In this document: positions 17,676 to 25,748 of the stretch, one piece after another
Numbering within the stretch: the stretch's first letter is position 1
Layout: each line of letters begins with the position of its first letter
Source: Chthonomonas calidirosea
GTDB lineage: Bacteria; Armatimonadota; Fimbriimonadia; Fimbriimonadales; Fimbriimonadaceae
Direction: 5' to 3'
DNA: 64,000 nucleotides
Assembly: GCA_945882415.1 (NCBI GenBank)
Contig: CAMCWC010000003.1
Coordinates: forward strand, 143,830 to 207,829
Translations under genes and position numbers: made by a program
The notes under the pieces: generated by a model
Told to the model about the DNA's origin: nothing
Databases searched by the model: none
What the model saw: the letters and a program-made list of their open reading frames with translations, nothing else

Positions 17676-18995
17676 CTACGAAGCCTGAACAAGATCGGCA
17701 AATTCAGGTTTCAACTGAATCGAAACGCGCGTTATTCGTCGCCGCGCCATGTTTTCGACTCGCATCAGTCCAAGCTCAATCTCGGTGGTATCGCCGGTCC
17801 GTGGCACTCGCTCAAGCTCGTTGATCACAATCGTTGCCAAAGTTTCGGTGTTTGGCTCGTCGCCATCCAGCCCCAACTTCGAAATGAGCTCGTCATATCG
17901 GAGATCTGCTCGGGCTGAGACACGCCCGCCAGGATAAACCGTGATCGCCGGACGCTCGCTTTCCAGGCTATCTTCCAACTCTCCAAAGACCTCTTCGATG
18001 ACGTCTTCCAGCGTGATCAGACCGCTGGTGCCGCCGTACTCATCCATAACAATCACCATCTGGGTCTTGTTCTGGCGCATCATTTCCACCAGTCGCTCCA
18101 AGCTCAGGTTCTCTGGCACGGCGACGGGTGGTCTTGCAATGGACTCCAAATCAAGGTTCGGATCGTCCAGGTGGTTGATGATGTCGTGGATATAAACGAT
18201 GCCAACGAGGTCGTCGATGTCGCCCCGGCAGACCGGAAACCGGTTGTACGGCATCGTCTTGACTCGCTCCAAAAGCTGCTTGGCATCCAGCTTGCTGTCA
18301 AGCCATTTCATGTCCAGACGGTGGATCATGATGTCGCGGGCGCTCAGGTTGTCGAGCCGCAACGCACGGTTCACCATCTCCGCGTGGGACTTGTCGAGGA
18401 CTCCCGCGTTGCCGCCGCTACGGATCAGCATCATCAGCTCATCGCGAGATACTGCGTCCTGCTCGGTGTCTGCATTGATGCCAAACGGACGCAAGACCAG
18501 TACCGCTGAACTCTGCACCAGCATGACGAGCGGCTTCGCAAATCGAACGCAAAACCGCAGCGGCCGAATCGCGATCAGCGCTAACTGGTCTGCCGCTCGC
18601 AGCGACACAAACTTCGGCACCAACTCTCCAAAAACAACCGTGAAGTACGTGATGGTCGCAACCGAAAAAATCGACACGCCGGTTCGGAAGGAGTAGAGCA
18701 TCTCTTCCGACAACATCATCAGCAGCAAAATTCTGAGCTGACCGGAAATGAACGGCTCCGCAACCAAGCCAATCCCGATGCCGAGCATGGTGATGTACAC
18801 CTGCATCCCGGCCACGTACGGCGCCATGTTGTCGAGGGCATCGACAATCAGCGCGGCGGAGCGGTTTCCTTTCTTTGCAAGCGCCTCAAAGTGCCCTCGG
18901 CGGGCGCTGAGCAACGCATACTCGGAAGCCACAAAGAACGCATTAGCCAGAATCAGGCCGATGGATGCAAGCAATAACCCAAACTCGGCCGACAT
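17676..18995 (-). CDS. CNNM/CBS-domain transporter-like protein (HlyC/CorC family)
   Basis: Domain order: CNNM membrane domain (about 1-190, four hydrophobic segments), a tandem CBS pair (about 205-330, with NRFPVCRGDIDDLVGIVYI and MVIVMDEYGGTSGLITLEDV) and a C-terminal CorC_HlyC domain (about 350-435). The MDEYGGTSGLITLEDVIEE block is characteristic. Members are linked to Mg2+/Co2+ export or tolerance; the older 'hemolysin' name is misleading. The 439-residue length is normal. Gap of 3 bp to the AhpD-like gene transcribed ahead of it, so they probably form one unit. Confidence 0.92.
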   Translation of the reverse strand: MSAEFGLLLASIGLILANAFFVASEYALLSARRGHFEALAKKGNRSAALIVDALDNMAPYVAGMQVYITMLGIGIGLVAEPFISGQLRILLLMMLSEEMLYSFRTGVSIFSVATITYFTVVFGELVPKFVSLRAADQLALIAIRPLRFCVRFAKPLVMLVQSSAVLVLRPFGINADTEQDAVSRDELMMLIRSGGNAGVLDKSHAEMVNRALRLDNLSARDIMIHRLDMKWLDSKLDAKQLLERVKTMPYNRFPVCRGDIDDLVGIVYIHDIINHLDDPNLDLESIARPPVAVPENLSLERLVEMMRQNKTQMVIVMDEYGGTSGLITLEDVIEEVFGELEDSLESERPAITVYPGGRVSARADLRYDELISKLGLDGDEPNTETLATIVINELERVPRTGDTTEIELGLMRVENMARRRITRVSIQLKPEFADLVQAS

Positions 18996-18998
18996 GGT

Positions 18999-19373
18999 TT
19001 AGTCAATTGTAACGTTGGTTTCGTCGTTTGGCGAGGGGATCAGTTCATCCAGCATCTCAAACGCGTATCGCAAGTGCGGAATCACGATGCTGCCACCGAT
19101 CACTAAAGCGATGTTCATCGCCTCATTTAGCTCTTCCCGGCTCGCCCCTTCCGTGACGCATCGGTCGAGATGGTAGAAGATGCAATCGTTGCATCGAAGG
19201 ACCATGGATCCAACCAGGCCCATTAGTTCTTTGTTTTTGACCGAGATTGCGCCGTCTTGGTAGGCATTCGCATCGTGGGCAAAGAACCGGTTGAAGTCGC
19301 GGAAACCCGCATTGAGAATCTTGTCGTTCATTTCAGAACGATAGAGTCGAGTTTCGGCGGCTTTCTTTCTCAC
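18999..19373 (-). CDS. AhpD-like / carboxymuconolactone decarboxylase-family protein
   Basis: The 124-residue protein carries the AhpD core MVLRCNDCIFYHLDRCVTEG with the redox pair Cys61 and Cys64 and His68, so a peroxidase- or disulfide-reductase-like activity is more likely than decarboxylation. The following helix EELNEAMNIALVIGG is typical. It lies 3 bp upstream of the CNNM gene and 9 bp downstream of a membrane-anchored protein gene, in a five-gene minus-strand run. Confidence 0.88.
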   Translation of the reverse strand: MRKKAAETRLYRSEMNDKILNAGFRDFNRFFAHDANAYQDGAISVKNKELMGLVGSMVLRCNDCIFYHLDRCVTEGASREELNEAMNIALVIGGSIVIPHLRYAFEMLDELIPSPNDETNVTID

Positions 19374-19382
19374 GGGTTCAGA

Positions 19383-19820
19383 TTAACGCGGCAAAGCCGG
19401 GAACATGTCGCGACTGATGTTGCCGACATCGACTTTCCACCGACCGTCTTCTTTCACCATTGGCAGCTGGAAGTTCTCTTCGTACGATGCAGAGGACATC
19501 GCATTTCTAATGACCTGCATTCGAACGGCGGCAGAGTTCTCGTCTGCTTCCTTCGAGCCCATGATTCGCCAGCGGAACAGGTAGTGCTTGCCGGCCTTGT
19601 TGATCGCAAAGTCCCACTGCTTTCGCAAGTCTTCCTTGTCGCGGCCGTCGAGGGCAGAAAGCTCGGTGAGAGTATTTACGTCCCCTTTCGCGAGGGCGGA
19701 CATAAACTTCGTGCCCACGGTCTGCACGCTCTCGCGGGTCATGAAGATCACGTAGCCCAGCATCAGCACTACGGCAATGCCGACCACCAGGATGATATTC
19801 ACGCGGCCAAAACGATTCAT
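19383..19820 (-). CDS. Single-pass membrane protein, possible NTF2-like extracytoplasmic domain
   Basis: From the ATG at 19820 the product (145 aa) starts MNRFGRVNIILVVGIAVVLM, a signal anchor, followed by an alpha/beta domain with FMSALAKGDVNTLTEL and a closing DGRWKVDVGNISR, a layout resembling DUF4878/NTF2-like proteins (weak). An alternative TTG start at 19883 would overlap the upstream stop and add 21 residues without a better signal. The neighbour at 19880-20299 has the same architecture, so the two may act together or be diverged duplicates (inference). Confidence 0.65.
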   Translation of the reverse strand: MNRFGRVNIILVVGIAVVLMLGYVIFMTRESVQTVGTKFMSALAKGDVNTLTELSALDGRDKEDLRKQWDFAINKAGKHYLFRWRIMGSKEADENSAAVRMQVIRNAMSSASYEENFQLPMVKEDGRWKVDVGNISRDMFPALPR

Positions 19821-19879
19821 GCGCACGTAATTAAACCTTAGCAACCCGGTCTGTTGTTCCCGAAACCGCGAAACCGCCC

Positions 19880-20299
19880 TCAACGCCCGCCGTAAACTGC
19901 GTTTAAGTAGTCTTTCAGCGCGTTCGTGGTTTTCGAGGCATTGATCTTCCAGTTACGATCGGTTGGGTTCTTCGTGACGATAAAGACGATAGGAAAGGGA
20001 TTTCCAATCTCGTCTCGGTAGGTGATCAGTAACCGCTCTTCGGTACTGGAACCCCGCGCTCCGAGCAGTCCCGGTGGACCGTTTCGCAGCAGAACCGTGA
20101 CGGTTGCCAAGAGGGTGCGAACGCTCGCCGATTCAACGGGCTCATCAACGACCTCCTGCAACTCCCGAGAGTCCCGAGCCTCGATGGCTTGGTGGAATCT
20201 TCGAACCGCGCTTTGTGGCCCGTAGTTTTGCAGTCGGAAGAAGACGAAAAGGACAATGGAAGCAAGCACAAACGCCGGAATAATGCTTTTTCTATCCAT
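19880..20299 (-). CDS. Single-pass membrane protein, paralogue-like to its neighbour
   Basis: A 139-residue product with a signal anchor (SIIPAFVLASIVLFVFF) and a small extracytoplasmic domain beginning SAVRRFHQAIEARDSRELQEVV, again the 'helix with small residues then strands' pattern of NTF2-like/DUF4878 domains. The closing NWKINASKTTNALKDYL supports that. A strong ribosome-binding site (GGGGGAGG) precedes the ATG by a few bases. First gene of a minus-strand run that continues to the ABC exporter. Confidence 0.7.
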   Translation of the reverse strand: MDRKSIIPAFVLASIVLFVFFRLQNYGPQSAVRRFHQAIEARDSRELQEVVDEPVESASVRTLLATVTVLLRNGPPGLLGARGSSTEERLLITYRDEIGNPFPIVFIVTKNPTDRNWKINASKTTNALKDYLNAVYGGR

Positions 20300-20380
20300 G
20301 TTTCCTCCCCCTACAACTCGTAAAGTCTACATGGGACCTTGGTTTCGTCACTGAACGTCCGAAAACTTCCAGCGTCCTAC

Positions 20381-20409
20381 TTCACGTAATCCGCGCATTG
20401 ACGGATAAT
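20381..20409 (+). promoter_or_regulatory. Sigma-70-like promoter candidate for the DUF1501 gene
   Basis: TTCACG and GATAAT are separated by exactly 17 bp (20387-20403); matches to consensus are 4/6 and 5/6. It lies 17 bp upstream of the ATG at 20427, so the leader would be very short. Confidence 0.4.
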
Positions 20410-20426
20410 CAGGAAGGATCGGAACC

Positions 20427-21659
20427 ATGAGCGACTTTTTAACTCGACGCGAAATTCTCAAAGGCGGAAGCGTCATTGCGATCGGGCTCGTTGCCCCAAG
20501 GTGGCTTTCGGCGGTCGCCCATGCCGACGTTGTCAATCAAGCCAAAGGTGGCAAAGCGGTAAACGATACCGTTCTCATCGTATGCCAGCTCTCCGGTGGT
20601 AACGATGGCCTAAATACCGTTGTCCCTTACACCAGCCCGCGCTATTACGAACTGCGCCCCAACGTTGGAGTAAAGGAATCTGTCGCGCTCAAGTTGAACG
20701 AGCAAATGGCTCTGCACCCTGGCATGACGGGCCTGCATGGCCTGTACAAGCAAGGCAAAGTAGCGGTCATCCAAAACGTCGGCTATGCGAAAGCAAACCG
20801 TTCGCACTTTAAGAGCATGGAAATCTGGCAGTCCGCCAGTCCGGAAGGGAAGTTGAAGCACGGCTGGATCGGTAGACACTTCGATCAGCAGCTCGCGCTC
20901 AGCCCGCTGAACCCCGTCGTCGCCCTTGGCCTCAGCACCGAGAAGCCCCTCGCCCTCGCCGGAAAAAACGCCAGCGTCCCCTGCTTCGCCTCGCTCACCG
21001 ATGTGCAAAACATGATTGGCGATGCGGACACCGAGAAGATGCTTCGCCAAGTCCAAGGCATGGACGCAATGGAAGGATCCAGCACCAGTATCGTTCAAAA
21101 GGCGTCGAAGACCGCCCTCGAAGCGATGAGCGTGCTCAAGGAAAAGGTCGGCAAATACACCCCGACTGGAACCTATGCCAACGACGCGTTCGGCAACGGA
21201 TTCAAGCAAATCGCCCAGCTTGTCGCTACCTCCCCGGCTACTCGAGTGGTCTACTTCTCGGCGGGTGGGTTCGACACGCACGCCAAGCAAGCCGAGCAGC
21301 ATGAGAAACTCCTGAAAGGATTCTCCGATGCCGTCACCACCTTCCAGGCCGAAATGGAAAAGATCGGCCGAGCGGACAAGGTCATTGTTCTCGCCTTCTC
21401 TGAGTTCGGTCGACGCGTGCAAGAAAACGCTTCGCTAGGAACGGATCACGGCAACGCTGGTCCGATGTTCCTTATCGGGAACAAGGTCAAGGGCGGAGTC
21501 CATGGCCCGGTGCCCGACCTCGTTAACCTCGATAACGGCGACGTGCCATTCACCCAGGATTTCCGCGGTGTCTACGCGACGACTTTGGATGACTGGATGA
21601 GCGGCGACTCCGGCCTAGTTCTGGGCGGAGACTTCAAGCACGTCGACATTCTCAAGTAA
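20427..21659 (+). CDS. DUF1501 family protein, Tat-exported
   Basis: The 410-residue product begins with a twin-arginine signal (TRREILKGGS) and a hydrophobic stretch ending AHA near residue 33. The body shows DUF1501 blocks: LSGGNDGLNTVVPY, ALHPGM, NRSHFKSMEIWQS, FDTHAKQAEQH and LAFSEFGRRVQENASLGTDHG. This family is of the sulfatase/alkaline-phosphatase-like fold and is usually encoded beside a DUF1800 protein; none is adjacent here. Function unknown, location periplasmic or outer face. Convergent with the phosphodiester glycosidase-like gene, which ends the very next base. Confidence 0.88.
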   Translation: MSDFLTRREILKGGSVIAIGLVAPRWLSAVAHADVVNQAKGGKAVNDTVLIVCQLSGGNDGLNTVVPYTSPRYYELRPNVGVKESVALKLNEQMALHPGMTGLHGLYKQGKVAVIQNVGYAKANRSHFKSMEIWQSASPEGKLKHGWIGRHFDQQLALSPLNPVVALGLSTEKPLALAGKNASVPCFASLTDVQNMIGDADTEKMLRQVQGMDAMEGSSTSIVQKASKTALEAMSVLKEKVGKYTPTGTYANDAFGNGFKQIAQLVATSPATRVVYFSAGGFDTHAKQAEQHEKLLKGFSDAVTTFQAEMEKIGRADKVIVLAFSEFGRRVQENASLGTDHGNAGPMFLIGNKVKGGVHGPVPDLVNLDNGDVPFTQDFRGVYATTLDDWMSGDSGLVLGGDFKHVDILK

Positions 21660-23057
21660 TCAATTGCCAGCGGGCTGAAGCTCTATTGATGCATCCGCCC
21701 GCTGGCCACCCGCCCAAGCGGATACTTTGATCGTGCCTCCCGCGATGGCGCGAAGCATTCCGGTCTGATCAATCCATCCGCCGGCCGATGCGCTCCAAAG
21801 CACGAAAGCGTTCGGAATCGTCTTGCCCGATGCATCGGAGGCAAACGCTTGCACGCCCGCCGCGGTCTTGACCAACCGGACGGTCTTCACCGCGGGCCCG
21901 GTGGATTTGGGAATCTGAAACACGACACCGTTTGCAACGGCGCGCTCCGTTCCACCGCTTGGCCGATTCACCGGCGATCCGCCAAGGGTGAGCGAGCTGC
22001 TGCCGCCACCATCCAGGTTCACGGCATCCACGCACTCTAACCGTTTCATGATCGCCGCTAGCTCGGCAAGCGAGGCGCCAACGCTGTGCTTGCTCCGGCC
22101 GTCTACCACTACCCACCAGACGTCGCCGTCCTTCGTCCGGCCGACGGCGGTTCTCGGGTGCCGCGTTGTGGAGAAGGCTTCCCCGAAGCCCTCTTCTGTC
22201 GCCGTGATCTTGGTTTCTCCTTTAAGGAGGAGATTCGGGCCACCACCAATCGCGTTAGGCGTTTTCGACCAGTCAAATCCGGTGCACTTGATCGAAATCG
22301 TGACGGCAGTGCCAGGCTTCAGGGCCGAAAGGTTCGGCGCTGCCGTGCCTTGCGCCGTCAACACGAGGCGATCCGGGCCAACCGGAATGCTCGCAATGTC
22401 GGCCGAAATGGATTCGACCGTCGCAGAAATCTCTCCGTCCAACGGGAGCTTTGGCGTTGTCGTTTTTAGAACGACCGAGGTACTTGGGGCGCGGACGAGC
22501 GCGACTCCGCCCATCGGCGAACTCAGTACGACCTGGTTCAAGCCCGTTTCCTCATTCACTCCGTTGATCCGAATCGGTGTTCCACCCGGAACCTTGAGCG
22601 AACCGGTGAACGCGACATTGCCGGTCGCAGATACCTCATCCCCCCACGCGAAAACTGCCCTCGTCCGACCCGGCGATGAAATCAACTCCCCTGCCGAACA
22701 CATGAAACCGAGCGGATCGCCGGTGGATCGGTCTGCCGAGAACGGGAAGAAGTCGGCGTTGATCGCGCCAAAGGCGTCGTACTCGATCGTCATGCGGGTC
22801 ATCGTTCCGCGGCCAACCGTTGCTGTCGAATCGAAAACGTTTTTACCGGGAAGCGCTGGGATGGCTCGGACGCCCTCCGCCTTCGGGCTGATGCGAACCG
22901 CATGAACGGTCCTCGGCGCCTCCAGATCAACCTCCATTCGGTACATAAAGCCCTGCGCCAAGGTCTTTTCCCAAGATTGCTTGGTCGGCTGTGGCATCGA
23001 CCCGATTCCGAGCAGACCTAGGAGTCCAAAAATGGTGAGGCTTCGGTTTAACTGCAT
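21660..23057 (-). CDS. Exported phosphodiester glycosidase (NAGPA/DUF2233) family protein
   Basis: A 465-residue exported protein; the signal segment is SLTIFGLLGLLGIGS. The C-terminal third has the NAGPA-domain signature RTAVGRTKDGDVWWVVVDGR and AVNLDGGGSSSLTLGG, seen in enzymes that uncover GlcNAc-1-phosphodiesters and in many bacterial envelope proteins. The N-terminal half is a beta-rich region with no recognised domain, and the last ~80 residues look like an Ig-like tail. Its start overlaps by 10 bp the end of the LD-carboxypeptidase gene, suggesting a cell-envelope unit. Confidence 0.85.
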   Translation of the reverse strand: MQLNRSLTIFGLLGLLGIGSMPQPTKQSWEKTLAQGFMYRMEVDLEAPRTVHAVRISPKAEGVRAIPALPGKNVFDSTATVGRGTMTRMTIEYDAFGAINADFFPFSADRSTGDPLGFMCSAGELISSPGRTRAVFAWGDEVSATGNVAFTGSLKVPGGTPIRINGVNEETGLNQVVLSSPMGGVALVRAPSTSVVLKTTTPKLPLDGEISATVESISADIASIPVGPDRLVLTAQGTAAPNLSALKPGTAVTISIKCTGFDWSKTPNAIGGGPNLLLKGETKITATEEGFGEAFSTTRHPRTAVGRTKDGDVWWVVVDGRSKHSVGASLAELAAIMKRLECVDAVNLDGGGSSSLTLGGSPVNRPSGGTERAVANGVVFQIPKSTGPAVKTVRLVKTAAGVQAFASDASGKTIPNAFVLWSASAGGWIDQTGMLRAIAGGTIKVSAWAGGQRADASIELQPAGN

Positions 23058-23962
23058 AAGGCTTCTGTGTATTCCAGACGACCTTCGTCGGCATTCAGCC
23101 GTGCCCGAATGCCAAGTGGCAACGAAAGTTGATTCTTTGCGTGGCCAAAGGGAAAGTCGATGATCATGGGGATTCCGAGATCACCGAGGCGATCTGCAAC
23201 AATGTCTCGCCACGGCTTGCCGCCGATGCCTTCATCCACCCGTTCATCCGTCCGAGTCATCTCACCAATCACGATTCCGGCGGATTGCTGAATCTCGCCG
23301 GCATTGCAAAGGTGCGTGAGCATCGCGTCAATGCGATGTGGGTTCTCGTCGACGTCTTCGATGATCACGATCTTGCCGGCGCAGTCAATGGTGTTCGGGG
23401 TCGAAAGGCTATCCGTAATCAGGCAAAGACAGCCGCCGGTGACCACCCCTTCGCTTTCTCCACCAACAACGCACGTGCCAACTGGAGCGGTTGTGGGAAT
23501 TGGACTCGTACCCTTGAGAGAGGAAAGGAGCGACTCGTACACCCAAGGCTCTTTGGGATTGCTCAACGTAATCGCCATCGGGCTGTGCAGGGTCGGCAAT
23601 CCGCGCGCATTGAGCGCGAGATGCAGGCTCGTGATGTCGGAGAATCCGCAGAACAGCTTTCGGCTGGCCGCCATCATGTCTAGGTCCAGAAGGCTCAGCA
23701 ATCGGGCCACGCCATATCCGCCACGCGTGCACATGATGCCTTGGATCGAAGGGTCCGAAAATGCCCACTCGAGATCGGCAGCACGTTGCGCATCGGTACC
23801 GGCCAGATAGTCGTCGCGATTGAAAGCGTTCGGCCCAATCACGGTTTTGTAGCCTTCAGTGGTCAACAGGTTGACCATGAACTCGATGGAGGCAGGGCTT
23901 AACGGCGAAGCGGGCGATACGAGTGCAATCGTATCGCCCGCTTTGAGCGCGGCGGGCTTCAT
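23048..23962 (-). CDS. LD-carboxypeptidase (peptidase family S66)
   Basis: S66 enzymes remove the terminal D-Ala from murein tetrapeptides during peptidoglycan recycling. The 304-residue product has the family start GDTIALVSPASPL, MCTRGGYGVARLL, the nucleophile Ser108 in CGFSDITSLH, an acidic region around VIIEDVDENPHRID, and the His motif PFGHAKNQLSLPLG with His274. No signal peptide, so cytoplasmic as in E. coli LdcA. The downstream exported glycosidase-like gene overlaps its 3' end. Confidence 0.93.
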   Translation of the reverse strand: MKPAALKAGDTIALVSPASPLSPASIEFMVNLLTTEGYKTVIGPNAFNRDDYLAGTDAQRAADLEWAFSDPSIQGIMCTRGGYGVARLLSLLDLDMMAASRKLFCGFSDITSLHLALNARGLPTLHSPMAITLSNPKEPWVYESLLSSLKGTSPIPTTAPVGTCVVGGESEGVVTGGCLCLITDSLSTPNTIDCAGKIVIIEDVDENPHRIDAMLTHLCNAGEIQQSAGIVIGEMTRTDERVDEGIGGKPWRDIVADRLGDLGIPMIIDFPFGHAKNQLSLPLGIRARLNADEGRLEYTEALCS

Positions 23963-23996
23963 TAGATATGAAGTATGCCCGCTGGAATGTTAAGAA

Positions 23997-24701
23997 TCAG
24001 AGGTCTTCGAGGCCGCCGAGGAATGCATCTCGAATGATGCTGAGAATCGCCTCTCGATCGGCGATGTCCCAGGTCTTCCATTCGGAGACGAAAGTGGATC
24101 GCTTGTCGGCGTCCAGCTCCATCACGAGGATCGCTTCGGCGTTCTTGTAGCCAAAGTTGTCGTATCCGGTCTTCGCCTTCTTTTCAAGGGCGGCAACGAC
24201 GCGTCGAAACTCGCCTGCGCTAGTGGCCGACATCTTACTGGCAAGGTTATCGACGATCACGTGCTCGACAACTCGGTTTGTGCCAGCGGGCTTGCCGCCG
24301 GTCGCCATCATGTTGGCATCGCTAAATCGACCTAAGGTCTGGCCCATGGAACCGGAATCGTCGATACCGGAAAGATAAGCATCTCGAACTAAAATCGCAA
24401 TGGATTCTCGGTCGAACGAACCAGCGGACCCTCGAATCGATTCGATGTTCTGTCGATCCGAACCATCGACGCCTTGCATCAGAAGATCCCAAGCTGCCGG
24501 GAGCGAGAACGAGGTTTTGTTCTCGCGGCCAGCGGTTTCTACGGCTCCAAGACCCTTGATGAGCGATCGACCTTGATCTGCATTCAACCGGGAAAGGATG
24601 CTGACGATTGCGCCGACTTCCGATCGACTGGTCTGCGCCATCGCCATGGGCACCATAACCATAAGCCCAACGGCCAAAACTGCTTTACGAGCGTAATTCA
24701 T
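23997..24701 (-). CDS. Exported protein of unknown function
   Basis: The 234-residue product has a signal peptide (KAVLAVGLMVMVPMAMA, cut before QTS) and a mature part that is largely helical, with two similar segments: DRESIAILVRDAYLSGIDD (near residue 100) and DREAILSIIRDAFLGGLEDL at the C-terminus. This suggests an internal duplication. No family recognised. AAAGGAG precedes the ATG closely, and its first bases lie in the 3' arm of a leader hairpin (see 24711-24741), which could limit translation. Confidence 0.75.
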   Translation of the reverse strand: MNYARKAVLAVGLMVMVPMAMAQTSRSEVGAIVSILSRLNADQGRSLIKGLGAVETAGRENKTSFSLPAAWDLLMQGVDGSDRQNIESIRGSAGSFDRESIAILVRDAYLSGIDDSGSMGQTLGRFSDANMMATGGKPAGTNRVVEHVIVDNLASKMSATSAGEFRRVVAALEKKAKTGYDNFGYKNAEAILVMELDADKRSTFVSEWKTWDIADREAILSIIRDAFLGGLEDL

Positions 24702-24710
24702 TTCAATCTC

Positions 24711-24741
24711 CTTTAAAGGGGGACAAACTCCCCCCTTAAAG
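24711..24741 (-). promoter_or_regulatory. Leader hairpin overlapping the ribosome-binding site
   Basis: Read on the minus strand, a CTTTAA-G-run arm pairs with a C-run-TTTAAAG arm (11 of 12 positions) across a short loop; the AAAG of the Shine-Dalgarno AAAGGAG is the end of the second arm. There is no T-run after it, so it looks more like a translational control hairpin than a terminator. Confidence 0.4.
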
Positions 24742-24780
24742 TATTAGACCCGTAATGGTAGTTTTTATAGCCGAAACAGC

Positions 24781-24801
24781 GGCTTTTGTATCAAAAAAGC
24801 C
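24781..24801. other. Small inverted repeat between two genes
   Basis: GGCTTTT and AAAAGCC flank a 7-base loop. It lies 15 bp from the khpB terminator hairpin and could be a second termination step for khpB transcripts. Confidence 0.3.
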
Positions 24802-24815
24802 AAAGAGGAAATATA

Positions 24816-24835
24816 GGTAACGCTTTCGCGTTACC
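24816..24835 (-). terminator. Terminator hairpin after khpB
   Basis: On the minus strand GGTAACGC and GCGTTACC form a perfect 8-bp stem with a GAAA tetraloop, 5 bases after the khpB stop, followed by a weak T-rich tract (TATATTT). Good position for the end of the rpmH-rnpA-yidD-yidC-khpB unit. Confidence 0.6.
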
Positions 24836-24840
24836 GTTTA

Positions 24841-25710
24841 TTATTCGGCTGGGCCGATAACGACTCGTCGGTTAGGCTCTTCGCCTTCCGAGTAAGTCGT
24901 GATGCCAGGAATGTCCTGGAGGGCCTTGTGGACAATTCGTCGCTCAAACGCTGGCAGCGCATCAAGCACGGCTTCCTCACCGCGCTCAAGAACCTGAGCG
25001 GCGATTTCGGCAGCCTGCTTCGTAAGCTTCTCTTCGCGTCGTCGTCGCCAGTCGTTGCACTCAACCGTAGCGCGAACGCCACGCTGGAACTTGCGGCCGC
25101 CAATAATGTTGACCAAGTACTGAAGCGAGTTCAGCACTTCACCGTGCTTGCCAACGAGGTAGGACGAGTCCTTACCGTCGAGAGACAAGTTAACGTAGCG
25201 TCCCTGGAGCGAGCTAATCTGCGCTTCGATCGTAAGGCCAGAGTTGGCAAGAAGGCCGTTGACTAGAGCGAGGTAATCCGCTCCATCGGTTTCGGTGGCT
25301 TCAACTTCTTCGGACTCGGTGGCTTCGCTAGCCTCGACGGTTTCCGAAACTTCGGCAACCTTTGGTTCGGCAGCCTTTTCGGTCTTGCGTCGTCCTCTGG
25401 CTGGGGCAGCTGGAGCTTCTGGCTCCGCTTCTACGACGGGCTCAGCTTCAACCTCGGCAGGCTCTGCCTTGGCGGTTCGGCCTCGTCCAGCTTTCGGCTT
25501 GGCTTCTGCCTTCGCGGCCGGTGAGGCAGCCGGAGCGGCTTCTGGCTCAGCAATGACTTCGGCAAGGACGCGATAGTTGACTTTGCCGAACAGGCCCTTG
25601 GTTTCCTCAAGGACCTTTACGGTAACGCGACTAGCGTCAACTCCGAGCTTGTCAGCGGCAGTTTTCTTTGCATCCTCAACGGAGCGGGCGGTCAGTTCGA
25701 TAGCGGACAT
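24841..25710 (-). CDS. khpB: KhpB/Jag RNA-binding protein
   Basis: Jag/KhpB is an RNA-binding protein encoded after yidC. Domain order in 289 residues: Jag_N (about 1-52, VEDAKKTAADKLG ... GLFGKVNYRVL), a long low-complexity Ala/Glu/Pro linker (about 53-145), a KH-II domain with VGKHGEVLNSLQ as its GxxG loop (near 185), and an R3H domain with LPAFERRIVHKALQ (near 260). The linker is longer than in Bacillus. It is the last gene of the rpmH-to-khpB unit and lies 38 bp after yidC. Confidence 0.93.
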   Translation of the reverse strand: MSAIELTARSVEDAKKTAADKLGVDASRVTVKVLEETKGLFGKVNYRVLAEVIAEPEAAPAASPAAKAEAKPKAGRGRTAKAEPAEVEAEPVVEAEPEAPAAPARGRRKTEKAAEPKVAEVSETVEASEATESEEVEATETDGADYLALVNGLLANSGLTIEAQISSLQGRYVNLSLDGKDSSYLVGKHGEVLNSLQYLVNIIGGRKFQRGVRATVECNDWRRRREEKLTKQAAEIAAQVLERGEEAVLDALPAFERRIVHKALQDIPGITTYSEGEEPNRRVVIGPAE

Positions 25711-25748
25711 TTAATCTCAGTAATGTACCTTGCGATTGCGCAAGATGA

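Noticed and set aside
20610..21422. Minus-strand open frame of 270 aa
   Set aside because: Antisense to the DUF1501 gene and shows only the mirrored composition of it.
21988..22905. Long open frame (305 aa) on the plus strand
   Set aside because: Lies wholly antisense to the phosphodiester glycosidase-like gene, has Ser/Pro/Arg-rich composition and no domain; a shadow from high third-position GC.
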